A stretch of DNA of 41,950 bases from a virus: positions 1 to 41,950 of the IMG/VR virus record IMGVR_UViG_3300028735_000396, one strand, 5' to 3'. The notes below the pieces were generated by a model, which made no database searches, was not told the DNA's origin, and worked only from the letters and a program-made list of their open reading frames with translations. Position numbers and translations under genes: made by a program. Of this stretch, positions 15,545 through 23,082 are shown in pieces (the stretch's first letter is position 1; each line of letters opens with the position of its first letter).

Positions 15545-15775
15545 GCTCAGCGGTTGGCCGCGGTAGCGGTGGATGAGCCGCTGGACGGTATCGTCGTCGC
15601 TCTCGCCGAGAAGGCGATGCGCCTCGAGCCGCTCGTAGGTGTCGTCCTCGACAGGCACGAGCCACATGCCGTCCGGCTGCCGCGTCGCCGTCGAGCGGAA
15701 GGGTAGCAAGGCAAGCTCGGCGATGGCGCGATAGGTAACGTCGCTGACGCGAATGGTGCGCATGGTGGAGCTCAC
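15542..15775 (-). CDS. Small protein with two ribbon-helix-helix-like halves
   Basis: A 77-residue protein. MRTIRVSDVTYRAIAELA looks like the strand and first helix of a ribbon-helix-helix DNA-binding protein; the C-terminal half EDDTYERLEAHRLLGESDDD resembles VapB-type antitoxin sequences (TYERL...GES.DD). The start is GTG at base 15775, overlapping the upstream stop by four bases, or ATG at 15763 (MRTIRVSD). No toxin gene is adjacent, so a phage regulator is more likely than an antitoxin. Last gene of the leftward cluster. Confidence 0.65.
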   Translation of the reverse strand: MSSTMRTIRVSDVTYRAIAELALLPFRSTATRQPDGMWLVPVEDDTYERLEAHRLLGESDDDTVQRLIHRYRGQPLS

Positions 15776-16098
15776 CCTTCGCTCAGCAGTCGCGCCCGGA
15801 GGGCGACCGCGACCGGCCGGCTCTCGGCCACGGTGCGGCCGGCACGCAGCGCGCCGGCTTTGCCGATGTAGTAGAAGCCGGCTTTGCCGGCCTCGCGGGT
15901 GACCACCGTGTACTTGGTGGTGCGGGCGTCCTCGACGATGCGCTCGCCGCGGGCGGTGAGCGCCGCGACGAGACGGTCATGGATGGTCCTGGCTTGCGTC
16001 GTCACCGCGCTCGCCTTTTCGAGGTCGCACTGGGCCTCTTCGAGGCTGCGCAGCGGCCGCAGGAGATAGGGGCTGACGCTCGAATGATCGTTGCTCAT
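15772..16098 (-). CDS. Phage protein of unknown function
   Basis: A 108-residue protein starting at ATG (base 16098 on the reverse strand), eight bases after GGAGGA. A helical N-terminal half (SLEEAQCDLEKASAVTTQ, IHDRLVAALTARGERIV) is followed by a beta-rich half (TKYTVVTREAGKAGFYYIG), then GALRAGRTVAESRPVA. No catalytic or membrane motif is seen. It lies between a DUF3489-type gene and the small ribbon-helix-helix-like gene in one leftward unit. A longer frame runs upstream, but it is the antisense or wrong-frame shadow of the DUF3489 gene. Confidence 0.68.
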   Translation of the reverse strand: MSNDHSSVSPYLLRPLRSLEEAQCDLEKASAVTTQARTIHDRLVAALTARGERIVEDARTTKYTVVTREAGKAGFYYIGKAGALRAGRTVAESRPVAVALRARLLSEG

Positions 16099-16127
16099 GG
16101 AATCGGTCCTCCGCTTCCTGCGGCGTG

Positions 16128-16703
16128 TCACGCCTGGATCCGGTAGACGCGGCCGCGTCCGTCGACCTTTTCGGAGGTCACGTCGAGTCCGAGCTTCTTC
16201 TTGAGCGCGCCGGCGATGGCGCCGCGCACGGTGTGAGCCTGCCAGCCGAAGGCGGCGACGATCTCCTCGATGCTGGCGCCCTCCGGGCGCTTCAGCATGC
16301 CGATCAGCTGCGCCTGCTTGCTGCCCTCGCGGGTCTTGCGCGCCGGCGCGGCCGTGGGCGGCACGGGCGCGGGCTCCGCAGGCTCTGTGGCCTCGGTGCC
16401 GGCATTCTCCTCCGTGCCCGCCGTGTGGCCCGCCAGCGCGTCGTCGTGCTCGATGCCGAGGGCTTCGAAGGCGGCGCGGGTCGCGCGCAGGGTCAGGGGC
16501 GCACCCTCGTCGTCGTAGCGCCAGATGGTGTCGTCGGCCCGCCCTGGAATCTCTTTGAGGAGCCCCTTGGTGAGGAGGCTCTTCAGCACATTGCCGATGG
16601 CATTGCCCCTGAGCTTGAGAGTGACGGGAAAGACGCACGCGTCCTCCCGCTGGCAGGCGGTCGAAAGGACGACGAGCTGGGAATCGGAAAGCTTCGGTGT
16701 CAT
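16128..16703 (-). CDS. DUF3489 domain protein, winged-helix-like
   Basis: A 191-residue protein with two helical domains joined by a Pro/Ala/Glu-rich linker (residues about 92-122). The N-terminal part (SDSQLVVLSTACQRED...LKSLLTKGLLKEI) looks like a winged helix; the C-terminal part (KQAQLIGMLKRPEGASIEEI, TVRGAIAGALKKKLG, VYRIQA) is the DUF3489 signature, also winged-helix-like. A DNA-binding or regulatory role is likely. It is second in the leftward cluster of four; the 29-base gap downstream carries the ribosome-binding site of the next gene. Confidence 0.85.
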   Translation of the reverse strand: MTPKLSDSQLVVLSTACQREDACVFPVTLKLRGNAIGNVLKSLLTKGLLKEIPGRADDTIWRYDDEGAPLTLRATRAAFEALGIEHDDALAGHTAGTEENAGTEATEPAEPAPVPPTAAPARKTREGSKQAQLIGMLKRPEGASIEEIVAAFGWQAHTVRGAIAGALKKKLGLDVTSEKVDGRGRVYRIQA

Positions 16704-16761
16704 GGGGCAGTCCTTCTGCTGAAGGGGGCCGGGACCATCCTGGCCCTCCTACTGCCCCGAA

Positions 16762-16785
16762 CCCCGCCGGCTCCGCCGGTCGGGG
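16762..16785 (-). terminator. GC-rich hairpin after the first leftward gene
   Basis: CCCCGCCGGC (from 16762) folds against GCCGGTCGGGG (to 16785) with a tiny loop and one bulged T, directly downstream of the stop of the gene at 16807-17169. There is no clear U-tract, so attenuation or RNA protection is as likely as termination. Confidence 0.4.
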
Positions 16786-16806
16786 CGCCTTAGGGACGGC
16801 GATCGG

Positions 16807-17169
16807 CTACTCAGCGGCTTCGGCCATGATCTCGAAGTGCGCGACGAAGCCGGTCAGATAAGGAAGCCCGCGCGGGATCCCGGTCTCGCGCGATGTCCGG
16901 CGGTCGATCCGCCATGCCATCCAGCGGGCGACCGCAGCCTCGATCGCGGTGTCGAGTGCCTGCCCGGCGGACAGGCCATTCGCGACGTCGTCGGCGAAGT
17001 GGCGTCCGTGGCGGCTGTCGAGGAAATCGCGGACCGCCCAATCGGGGCAGCCTGTGGCGGCGCCTACCGCCTTCATCGCGAGCGGCCAGGCCTCCCCCGA
17101 CCGGGCGTGATGGCGGATGGTCCCGAAGAAGCCCCAATCGGGGTTGGCGGTCGGAAGGATGGTGGTCAT
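16807..17169 (-). CDS. Conserved phage protein of unknown function
   Basis: A 120-residue protein. ATG at base 17169 (reverse strand) is preferred because GGAG lies six bases upstream; ATG at 17181 is the alternative. It includes PDWGFFGTIRHHARSGEAW, CPDWAVRDFLDSRHGRHFAD and GLSAGQALDTAIEAAVARWM. The central block is conserved in my memory of alphaproteobacterial phage proteins, without known function. The His/Asp-rich middle could be a binding site but no known metal motif is recognised. First gene of the leftward cluster, divergent from the packaging genes. Confidence 0.72.
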   Translation of the reverse strand: MTTILPTANPDWGFFGTIRHHARSGEAWPLAMKAVGAATGCPDWAVRDFLDSRHGRHFADDVANGLSAGQALDTAIEAAVARWMAWRIDRRTSRETGIPRGLPYLTGFVAHFEIMAEAAE

Positions 17170-17287
17170 TGCGGTCTCCATCGCGTGATCGTGCCGCCAT
17201 AGAGGCGCTGCTTCGGCCCGGAGCCAAGCGGATAAGTGCATAATTTGATTGCTTTTTCCGGGCTAGAGCGATCATCGGACCAGGGTG
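17170..17287. promoter_or_regulatory. Divergent intergenic region before the packaging operon
   Basis: Genes diverge from this 118-base gap. The patch 17236-17257 (GCATAATTTGATTGCTTTTT) is markedly AT-rich against a GC-rich background, the best place for promoters of the late rightward operon and of the leftward cluster. No consensus -35/-10 pair can be fixed. Confidence 0.45.
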
Positions 17288-17833
17288 ATGGGGATCTCGA
17301 TCCGCGCCTATGCGAGGGCCCGCGGCGTCAGTCACGTGGCGGTGCTCAAGGCCGCCAAGGCCGGCCGCATTCCGGTGGAGCCGGACGGCACCATCGATCC
17401 CGCCAAGGCCGATGCGGCCTGGGCGCGATCGACCGAGCCCGGGCGGTCGCGCGCCAAGCCCGAGAAATTGAAGCCGGTCGCCGAAGCGGCGGTCGGTTCG
17501 GTGCGCGAGACGCTCAAGGAGCAGGGCCTGCCCGCGAGCGGCAGCGTCACCTTCGTGCAGGCGCGCACGGCGCACGAGATCGCCAAGGCGCATCTCGCGC
17601 GGCTCAGGCTGCAGGAACGCAAGGGCGAGCTCGTCGACCGGGCCCGGGCGACAGCGCTCGTGTTCCGGCTCGCCCGCGAGGAGCGGGACGCTTGGGCGAA
17701 CTGGCCGGCGCGCGTCGCTGCCCTGATGGCCGCCGAGCTCGGTGTCGAAGCCCACGCAACACAAAAGACTCTTGAAGCCTATGTCCGCGCGCATCTGGCC
17801 GAGCTCGCCGAGGTCCGGCCCGAGTTTCGCTGA
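17288..17833 (+). CDS. Terminase small subunit-like protein
   Basis: A 181-residue protein. The N terminus SIRAYARARGVSHVAVLKAA is a helix-turn-helix of the kind in lambda Nu1, with IPVEPDGTIDPAKADAAW as the wing-like continuation; the remainder is helical and charged (RTAHEIAKAHLARLRLQERKG), suited to oligomerisation and TerL contact. Terminase small subunits recognise the phage packaging site. Position directly before the large subunit supports the call. ATG 17288 is used; GTG 17285 is equally possible. Confidence 0.82.
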   Translation: MGISIRAYARARGVSHVAVLKAAKAGRIPVEPDGTIDPAKADAAWARSTEPGRSRAKPEKLKPVAEAAVGSVRETLKEQGLPASGSVTFVQARTAHEIAKAHLARLRLQERKGELVDRARATALVFRLAREERDAWANWPARVAALMAAELGVEAHATQKTLEAYVRAHLAELAEVRPEFR

Positions 17834-17865
17834 TGTGTCGAAGCGACCGACATATGGCCGCGACA

Positions 17866-17892
17866 TGTCGATCGAATTCCGGATTCTCGACA
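17866..17892 (+). promoter_or_regulatory. Hairpin between terS and terL
   Basis: TGTCGA (17866-17871) pairs with TCGACA (17887-17892), extended inside by GAAT/ATTC after a two-base bulge, with loop TCCGG. It ends eight bases before the terL GTG start, which has no clear Shine-Dalgarno sequence, so it may affect initiation of terL. Confidence 0.4.
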
Positions 17893-17900
17893 GATAGCCC

Positions 17901-20900
17901 GTGGATGATTTCTTCGCCTTCGACGGCGCGGATGACCTCGTCCGCTGCTGGAGGGAAGGGCTTGCGCCCGACCCTGTGCTCACGGTCTCGGAATGGGCCG
18001 ACCGCCACCGTATCTTGAGCCCGCGCGCCTCGGCGGAACCCGGGCGCTATCGGACCGACCGCACGCCCTATATGCGCGCGATCGTGGACGCGCTGTCGCC
18101 GTCGCACCCCGCCCGGCGCGTCGTCTTCATGAAGGCGGCGCAGGTCGGCGCGCCGCTCGCTACATCGACACCGGTCCCGACCGCCGAAGGCTGGAAGACG
18201 ATGGGCGAACTCGTGGCGGGCGACGTGCTGTTCGACGAGCAGGGCCGGGTCTGTCGCGTCACCGGCGTCTCGCCGGTCATGATCGGCCGGCTCTGCTACG
18301 CCATTACCTTCGACGATGACGAAGACGTCGTTTGTGACGGAAGCCATCGCTGGCCGGTCTGGGATTTCACCGATGCCGAGCAGCCGCGCTCGAAAGTTTT
18401 GCGCACCGACGAGATGCTGGGACGAGTCCGAATCGGCTCCGGCAAACGCTATCGTTACGCGATCGACTGCTGCGAGCCGCTCGATTTGCCCGAGCAGGAT
18501 CTGATCGTTCATCCTTATGTGTTGGGGCTCTGGCTCGGCGACGGCTCCGCCGTCATGAACCATGTGAGCGTCCACGAGGATGACGCGGAAATCGCCGAGC
18601 ACCTCCACGCCTGCGGCGTCGAGGCCGAGTTCCGGCTGCCGCGCTGGCGCAAGGGGAGATGCGCCAACGTGGTGATCGATCCGACCTTTCGGACGGTCAA
18701 CGACGCCGGGCGGCCGGCGAGCGTTCAGCACCGCTCTCGCTTCACGACGCGACTGCGCCAACTCGATGTGCTGGAGAACAAGCACATCCCGGTGCCGTAC
18801 TTGCGCGCGAGCCGCGAGCAGCGCTTGGAGCTCGTCCGCGGCCTCATGGATTCCGACGGGACGATCTCGCCGAACGGAAAGCGCTGCGAGTTCTCGAACA
18901 CCGACGGTCGGCTCATCGAGGGCTTGATCGAGCTGCTGCGTGGGCTTGGATACAAGCCGACGGTCTATCGGACGAACTCCCGCCGCCGCGGCATCGGAGG
19001 GCAAGATCGCGCGTATCTGGGCTATTGGCGCGTTTCCTGGACTGCCTACGCCGAAGAGCCCATGTTCAGGCTGTCGCGCAAGGTCGCGCGCATGCGCTCG
19101 ATCGAGAAGGGGTGCCCGTGGCGGTCCCGGCGCCGACGGATCGTCGATATCCGGCCGGTGCCAAGCGTGCCGGTGCGATGCATCTCGGTCGATTCACCCA
19201 GTCACCTCTATCTTTGCGGGAAGGGGTGGATTCCGACCCACAACACCGAGGCCGGCAACAACTGGATCGGCTACGTCATCCACCATGCGCCGGGGCCGAT
19301 GCTCGCCGTCCAGCCGACGGTCGAGCTCGCCAAGCGTTTCTCGCGCCAGCGCATCGATCCGCTGATCGCCGAGAGTCCGAGCTTGCGCGAGCGGGTGAAG
19401 CCGGCGCGCGCACGCGACGCCGGCAACACGGTGCTGTCGAAGGAGTTCCCGGCCGGGCTTCTGGTCATCACCGGCGCCAACTCGGCGGTCGGTCTGCGCT
19501 CGATGCCGGCGCGCTACCTCTTCCTCGACGAGGTCGACGCCTATCCGCCCTCGGCCGACGAGGAAGGCGATCCGGTCGCGCTCGCCGAGGCGCGCACACG
19601 CACCTTCTCCTGGCGAAGCAAGGTGTTCATGACCTCGACGCCGACGATCCATGGGATCTCGCGCATCGAGCGTGAGTACGAGGCGTCCGACCAGCGCCGC
19701 TTCTTCGTGCCGTGCCCGCACTGCAGCCACCGCCAGTGGCTCAGGTTCGAGCGGCTCAAATGGGACAAGGGCAGGCCGGAGACGGCGCACTACCTGTGCG
19801 AGGCCTGCGACGGCGCGATTCAAGAGCACCACAAGACGGCAATGCTGATCGCCGGCGAGTGGCGGCCGACGGCCGAGCCTTCCGATGCGGCGACGATCGG
19901 CTTCCACCTCTCGGCGCTCTACTCGCCGGTCGGCTGGCTGTCGTGGGAGACGATCGCGCGCCTGTGGGAGGCCGCCACCACCGACGAGGCCAGGCGCAGC
20001 TTCAAGAACGGCGTGCTCGGCGAGACTTGGATCGAGACCGGCGAGGCGCCCGACTGGCAGCGTCTCTACGAGCGGCGTGAGGACTTCGCCATCGGCACGG
20101 TGCCGGCGGGCGGGCTGTTCCTGACGGCGGGAGCCGACGTACAGAAGGACCGGATCGAGGTCTCGGTCTGGGCCTGGGGGCGCGGCCTCACCAGCTGGCT
20201 CGTCGACCACATCGTGATCGACGGCGGCCCGGAACACGCTTCAGCCTGGGCGGAGCTCTCCGCACTCCTCGACCGCACTTGGCTACACGCAAACGGGCAG
20301 CGGCTCGGCCTCGCGAAGCTCGGGATCGACACCGGCTACGAGACGCCGGCAGTCTACGCCTGGGCGCGCCAAGCCGGCTTCGCGCAGGTGGCGCCCGTGA
20401 AGGGCGTCGAGGGCTTCAACCGCGCCGCACCCGTGGTCGGGCCGAGCTATGTCGACGTGACGACGAGCGGCCGCAAGCTGCGCCGTGGGGCGCGGCTCTG
20501 GACCGTGGCCGTCGCCACCTTCAAGAGCGAGACCTACCGCTTCCTGCGGCTCGGCCGGCCGACGGAGGACGAGCTTGCCAAGGGGGCGCAGCATCCGACC
20601 GGCTACGTCCATCTGCCGAAGGGGACGGAGGCCGAATGGGTCAAGCAGCTGGTTGCCGAGCAGCTGGTGACCGTCAAGACCAAGCGCGGCTTCCAGCGCC
20701 TCGAATGGCAGAAGCTGCGCGAGCGCAACGAGGTCCTGGACTGCCGCGTCTACGCCCGCGCCGCCGCCTGGATCGCAGGGATCGACCGCTGGAGCGAAGC
20801 GACCTGGCGCGACCTGGAAGCGCAGATCGCAGTGAAGGATGGCGAGAGCGAAACGATGCCGGAGGGAGATGATCCGACTGCGGAGCCGGACTCCTCCGAG

Positions 20901-20978
20901 ACACCCTCGGCCGGCCTCCTGCGGCGTGAGCGCCGGCCGCGCGGCCGGCGTGTGTTCACGCCGAGCTACTTGTCCTGA
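17901..20978 (+). CDS. Terminase large subunit (GpA family) interrupted by an intein
   Basis: A 1025-codon frame that leaves a 661-residue GpA-type terminase when residues 85-448 are removed. The N extein ends FMKAAQVGA and the C extein resumes TEAGNNWIGYVI, which together rebuild the usual GpA motif. Further on, YLFLDEVDAYP is Walker B, CPHC...CEAC a zinc knuckle, and GADVQKDRIEVSVW and LGIDTGYET carry nuclease acidic residues. The protein cuts and pumps DNA into the prohead. GTG 17901 is the only in-frame start: TAG lies at 17895. The last codons and stop fall in a dispersed repeat. Confidence 0.95.
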   Translation: MDDFFAFDGADDLVRCWREGLAPDPVLTVSEWADRHRILSPRASAEPGRYRTDRTPYMRAIVDALSPSHPARRVVFMKAAQVGAPLATSTPVPTAEGWKTMGELVAGDVLFDEQGRVCRVTGVSPVMIGRLCYAITFDDDEDVVCDGSHRWPVWDFTDAEQPRSKVLRTDEMLGRVRIGSGKRYRYAIDCCEPLDLPEQDLIVHPYVLGLWLGDGSAVMNHVSVHEDDAEIAEHLHACGVEAEFRLPRWRKGRCANVVIDPTFRTVNDAGRPASVQHRSRFTTRLRQLDVLENKHIPVPYLRASREQRLELVRGLMDSDGTISPNGKRCEFSNTDGRLIEGLIELLRGLGYKPTVYRTNSRRRGIGGQDRAYLGYWRVSWTAYAEEPMFRLSRKVARMRSIEKGCPWRSRRRRIVDIRPVPSVPVRCISVDSPSHLYLCGKGWIPTHNTEAGNNWIGYVIHHAPGPMLAVQPTVELAKRFSRQRIDPLIAESPSLRERVKPARARDAGNTVLSKEFPAGLLVITGANSAVGLRSMPARYLFLDEVDAYPPSADEEGDPVALAEARTRTFSWRSKVFMTSTPTIHGISRIEREYEASDQRRFFVPCPHCSHRQWLRFERLKWDKGRPETAHYLCEACDGAIQEHHKTAMLIAGEWRPTAEPSDAATIGFHLSALYSPVGWLSWETIARLWEAATTDEARRSFKNGVLGETWIETGEAPDWQRLYERREDFAIGTVPAGGLFLTAGADVQKDRIEVSVWAWGRGLTSWLVDHIVIDGGPEHASAWAELSALLDRTWLHANGQRLGLAKLGIDTGYETPAVYAWARQAGFAQVAPVKGVEGFNRAAPVVGPSYVDVTTSGRKLRRGARLWTVAVATFKSETYRFLRLGRPTEDELAKGAQHPTGYVHLPKGTEAEWVKQLVAEQLVTVKTKRGFQRLEWQKLRERNEVLDCRVYARAAAWIAGIDRWSEATWRDLEAQIAVKDGESETMPEGDDPTAEPDSSETPSAGLLRRERRPRGRRVFTPSYLS
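18153..19244 (+). mobile_element. Intein with LAGLIDADG homing endonuclease, class 3-like
   Basis: A 364-residue in-frame intein (terminase residues 85-448). It begins PLATSTPVPTAEGW, with Pro where class 1 inteins have Cys or Ser. Block B is CDGSHRWPVW (His149, Trp151), block F is VRCISVD (Cys427), and the end is GWIPTHN followed by Thr449. Trp in block B, Cys in block F and Thr at +1 are the WCT signature of class 3 inteins. YVLGLWLGDGS (206-216) and LVRGLMDSDGTI (311-322) are the two LAGLIDADG motifs, with NKHIP between, so the homing enzyme looks intact. Confidence 0.92.
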
Positions 20979-20994
20979 GCCTGTCGAAGGATGA
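20970..20994 (-). repeat. Dispersed alphaproteobacterial repeat at the terL 3' end
   Basis: On the reverse strand this reads TCCTTCGACAGGCTCAGGA, which I recognise as a short repeat very common in alphaproteobacterial genomes (its translation gives LRQAQD). It supplies the last terminase codons and the stop. Confidence 0.65.
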
Positions 20995-21004
20995 ACCCGA
21001 CCCC

Positions 21005-21217
21005 ATGACGCTCGAAGAGATGATCGTGCGGCGCGATGCGCTGCTCGCGGCCCGTTTCCGCGGCGTGCGCACCGTCGAGATCGAAGGCCGCCGCATCACC
21101 TATGCGACCGATGCCGAGATGGCCGCCGCGCTTGCCGACCTCGAGCGGCGCATCGCTGAGACCAAGGCGGGGGCCCGACGCCGGATCGTGCGCACGGCCG
21201 CGAGCAAGGGACTCTGA
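21005..21217 (+). CDS. gpW-like head-tail joining protein
   Basis: A 70-residue protein, MTLEEMIVRRDALLAARFRG, with a strand pair (VRTVEIEGRRITYAT) and a C-terminal helix (AEMAAALADLERRIAETKAG) ending in basic residues. The helix, beta-hairpin, helix plan and the position between TerL and portal match lambda gpW, which plugs the portal after packaging and allows tail attachment. The start at ATG 21005 is 26 bases after the terminase stop. Confidence 0.85.
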   Translation: MTLEEMIVRRDALLAARFRGVRTVEIEGRRITYATDAEMAAALADLERRIAETKAGARRRIVRTAASKGL

Positions 21218-21220
21218 CCG

Positions 21221-22723
21221 ATGCTTGGCGTGATCTCCCGCCTTGTCCGCCGAAACCTTGGCGTAGGCAGATGGCGCCGGCAGGTCGGCGCCTTCATCGG
21301 TGGCTTCGAAGCCGGCGAGGCGAGCCGGCGGCTCCGGCACTTCCAGCCGAGCCGGGCGCATCTCAACACGCTGATCGCCGCCGCCGGCGCGGACATCACC
21401 GCGCGCGCCCGTTGGCTCGTGCGCAACAACGGCTATGCCGCGAACGCGATCGAAAGCTGGGCCGGCAATGTGGTGGGCGACGGCATCAAGCCGTCGTCCC
21501 TGATCGCCGATGCCGATCTCAAGGCGCGCGTGCAGCGGCTCTGGCTCGACTGGACCGACGACAGCGATGCGGAGGGGTTCACCGATTTCTATGGCCAGCA
21601 GCGTCGCGCCGCGCGCGAGGTGTTCATCGCCGGTGAGGTGTTCCTCCGCTTCCGCCCACGCCGTCCCGAGGACGGGCTCGTGGTGCCGCTGCAGCTGCAG
21701 ATGATCCCGTCGGAGATGCTGCCGCTCAGCCGCAACGAGCAGCTTCCCGGCGGCAATATCGTCCGTCAGGGCATCGAGTTCGATCGCATCGGAAGGCGCG
21801 TCGCCTACCACTTTCTGCGCCGCCATCCAGGCGACGTGACCGATCCGGGCCTCTCCGGCGAGACGGTGCGGGTGCCAGCCTCTGAGGTGATCCACGTGAT
21901 CGATCCGGTGGATGCGGGGCAGCTGCGGGGCGTCTCGCGCTTCGCGCCGGGGATCGTCAAGCTTTTCCTCCTCGACCAGTACGACGACGCCGAGCTCGAC
22001 CGGAAGAAGGTCGCGGCGATGCACGCGCTCTTCATCACCACGCCGGCGCCGGCCGAGCCCTTCGACGTCGCCGAGAGCGACGAGGGGACTGAGCGCACCA
22101 TGGACCTGCAGCCCGGCCAGATCGTGATGCTGGAGCCGGGCGAGGAGGTGCAGACCTCGGCGCCAGCAGATGTCGGCCAGACATATGAGCCGTTCCAGTA
22201 CCGGACGCTCTTGCAGGTCTCGGCCGCGCTCGGGCTGCCATACGCGTATCTCTCGAACGACATGCTGAAGGCGAACTACTCGAACTCGCGGCTGGCACTC
22301 CTGGAGTTCCGCCGCCGTGTCGAGGCTTATCAGCACGCCGTCATGGTCTGGCAGATCTGCCGGCGTGTCTGGGCGCGCTGGATGGATACGGCCGTCACGG
22401 CCGGCGCGATCGACCTTCCCGATTACGAGGCGCGCCGCCGCGATTACATCGCCTGCTCGTGGCTGCCGCCGAAGTGGGACTGGGTCGATCCGCTGAAGGA
22501 CGCCCGCGCTGAGATCGAGCAGATCGAGGCGGGGCTCAAGAGCCGCACCCAGGCGCTCGCCGAGCGCGGCTATGACGCCGACCAGGTCGACGCTGAGATC
22601 GCTGCCGACCGCGCGCGGGAGCGGCAGCTCGGGCTTGCCTTTGGCAAGGCGTCCATTCCAACCGACCCGTCCGGGACGGATGAATCCGTCCCCGCGACGG
22701 AAGCGCAATCTCTCGACACCTGA
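21221..22723 (+). CDS. Phage portal protein, lambda family
   Basis: A 500-residue lambda-type portal. Typical features are RARWLVRNNGYAANAIESWAG, VVGDGIKPS, LMQ-like QLQMIPSEMLP, VIHVIDPVDAGQLRGVS and YAYLSNDMLKANYSNSRLAL. The portal forms the dodecameric ring at one capsid vertex through which DNA passes and to which the connector binds. The first 20 residues (after MLGVIS) overlap a repeat-like palindromic segment at 21239-21276, which may have extended the N terminus. The start is ATG 21221, three bases after the gpW stop. Confidence 0.95.
   Translation: MLGVISRLVRRNLGVGRWRRQVGAFIGGFEAGEASRRLRHFQPSRAHLNTLIAAAGADITARARWLVRNNGYAANAIESWAGNVVGDGIKPSSLIADADLKARVQRLWLDWTDDSDAEGFTDFYGQQRRAAREVFIAGEVFLRFRPRRPEDGLVVPLQLQMIPSEMLPLSRNEQLPGGNIVRQGIEFDRIGRRVAYHFLRRHPGDVTDPGLSGETVRVPASEVIHVIDPVDAGQLRGVSRFAPGIVKLFLLDQYDDAELDRKKVAAMHALFITTPAPAEPFDVAESDEGTERTMDLQPGQIVMLEPGEEVQTSAPADVGQTYEPFQYRTLLQVSAALGLPYAYLSNDMLKANYSNSRLALLEFRRRVEAYQHAVMVWQICRRVWARWMDTAVTAGAIDLPDYEARRRDYIACSWLPPKWDWVDPLKDARAEIEQIEAGLKSRTQALAERGYDADQVDAEIAADRARERQLGLAFGKASIPTDPSGTDESVPATEAQSLDT
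21239..21276 (-). repeat. Palindrome-bearing repeat at the portal gene 5' end
   Basis: The reverse strand reads TGCCTACGCCAAGGTTTCGG and then CGGACAAGGCGG, with CCGCC and GGCG arms. It resembles the alphaproteobacterial repeat whose translation gives AYAKASADK. It lies inside portal codons 7-19. Confidence 0.45.
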
Positions 22724-22733
22724 GGAGGTCGTG

Positions 22734-23072
22734 ATGACCGAACGGACGTTCACGATCGATGCGGTCTGCGCGGCCACGGGCGTCAGCCCGGCGTGCGTCC
22801 ACAAATGGACCAATCTGCAATATGTCAATCCGATCCATCCGACGCGGCGCGGCGTTCACCGTCCCTTCACGCTCCGGGACGCCATCCATCTGGCTGCGAT
22901 CAAACAGTTGCAGGTACTGGGGCTTCCCGCGTCGCGTGCGGCTACGATCATCGGTCACTCGCCCTTGGAGACGGCGGGGCAGGATGTTCTGACCGCCCGC
23001 ATCGGCGACGCAGAAATTCGCCTCGACATGACCGCGATCGCCGCGCGCGTCCGTACGAGGCTCCTCGCCTAA
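22734..23072 (+). CDS. MerR-like DNA-binding protein
   Basis: A 112-residue protein with a MerR-type winged helix: FTIDAVCAATGVSPACVHKW, then RRGVHRPFTLRDAIHLAAIKQLQVLG, where the wing and second helices would be. The C-terminal part (RAATIIGHSPLE...LDMTAIAARV) lacks the effector cysteines of metal sensors. Start ATG 22734 follows GAGGAGG. A regulator between portal and protease is unusual for a lambda-like head operon; it may be a late-gene regulator or moron. It has a somewhat more ordinary codon pattern than its neighbours. Confidence 0.82.
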   Translation: MTERTFTIDAVCAATGVSPACVHKWTNLQYVNPIHPTRRGVHRPFTLRDAIHLAAIKQLQVLGLPASRAATIIGHSPLETAGQDVLTARIGDAEIRLDMTAIAARVRTRLLA

Positions 23073-23082
23073 GGACGTGCCA

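Noticed and set aside
15772-16638. Long N-terminal extension of the 108-residue leftward gene
   Set aside because: The extended part is Arg/His-rich shadow of the DUF3489 gene, while ATG 16098 has a good GGAGGA site.
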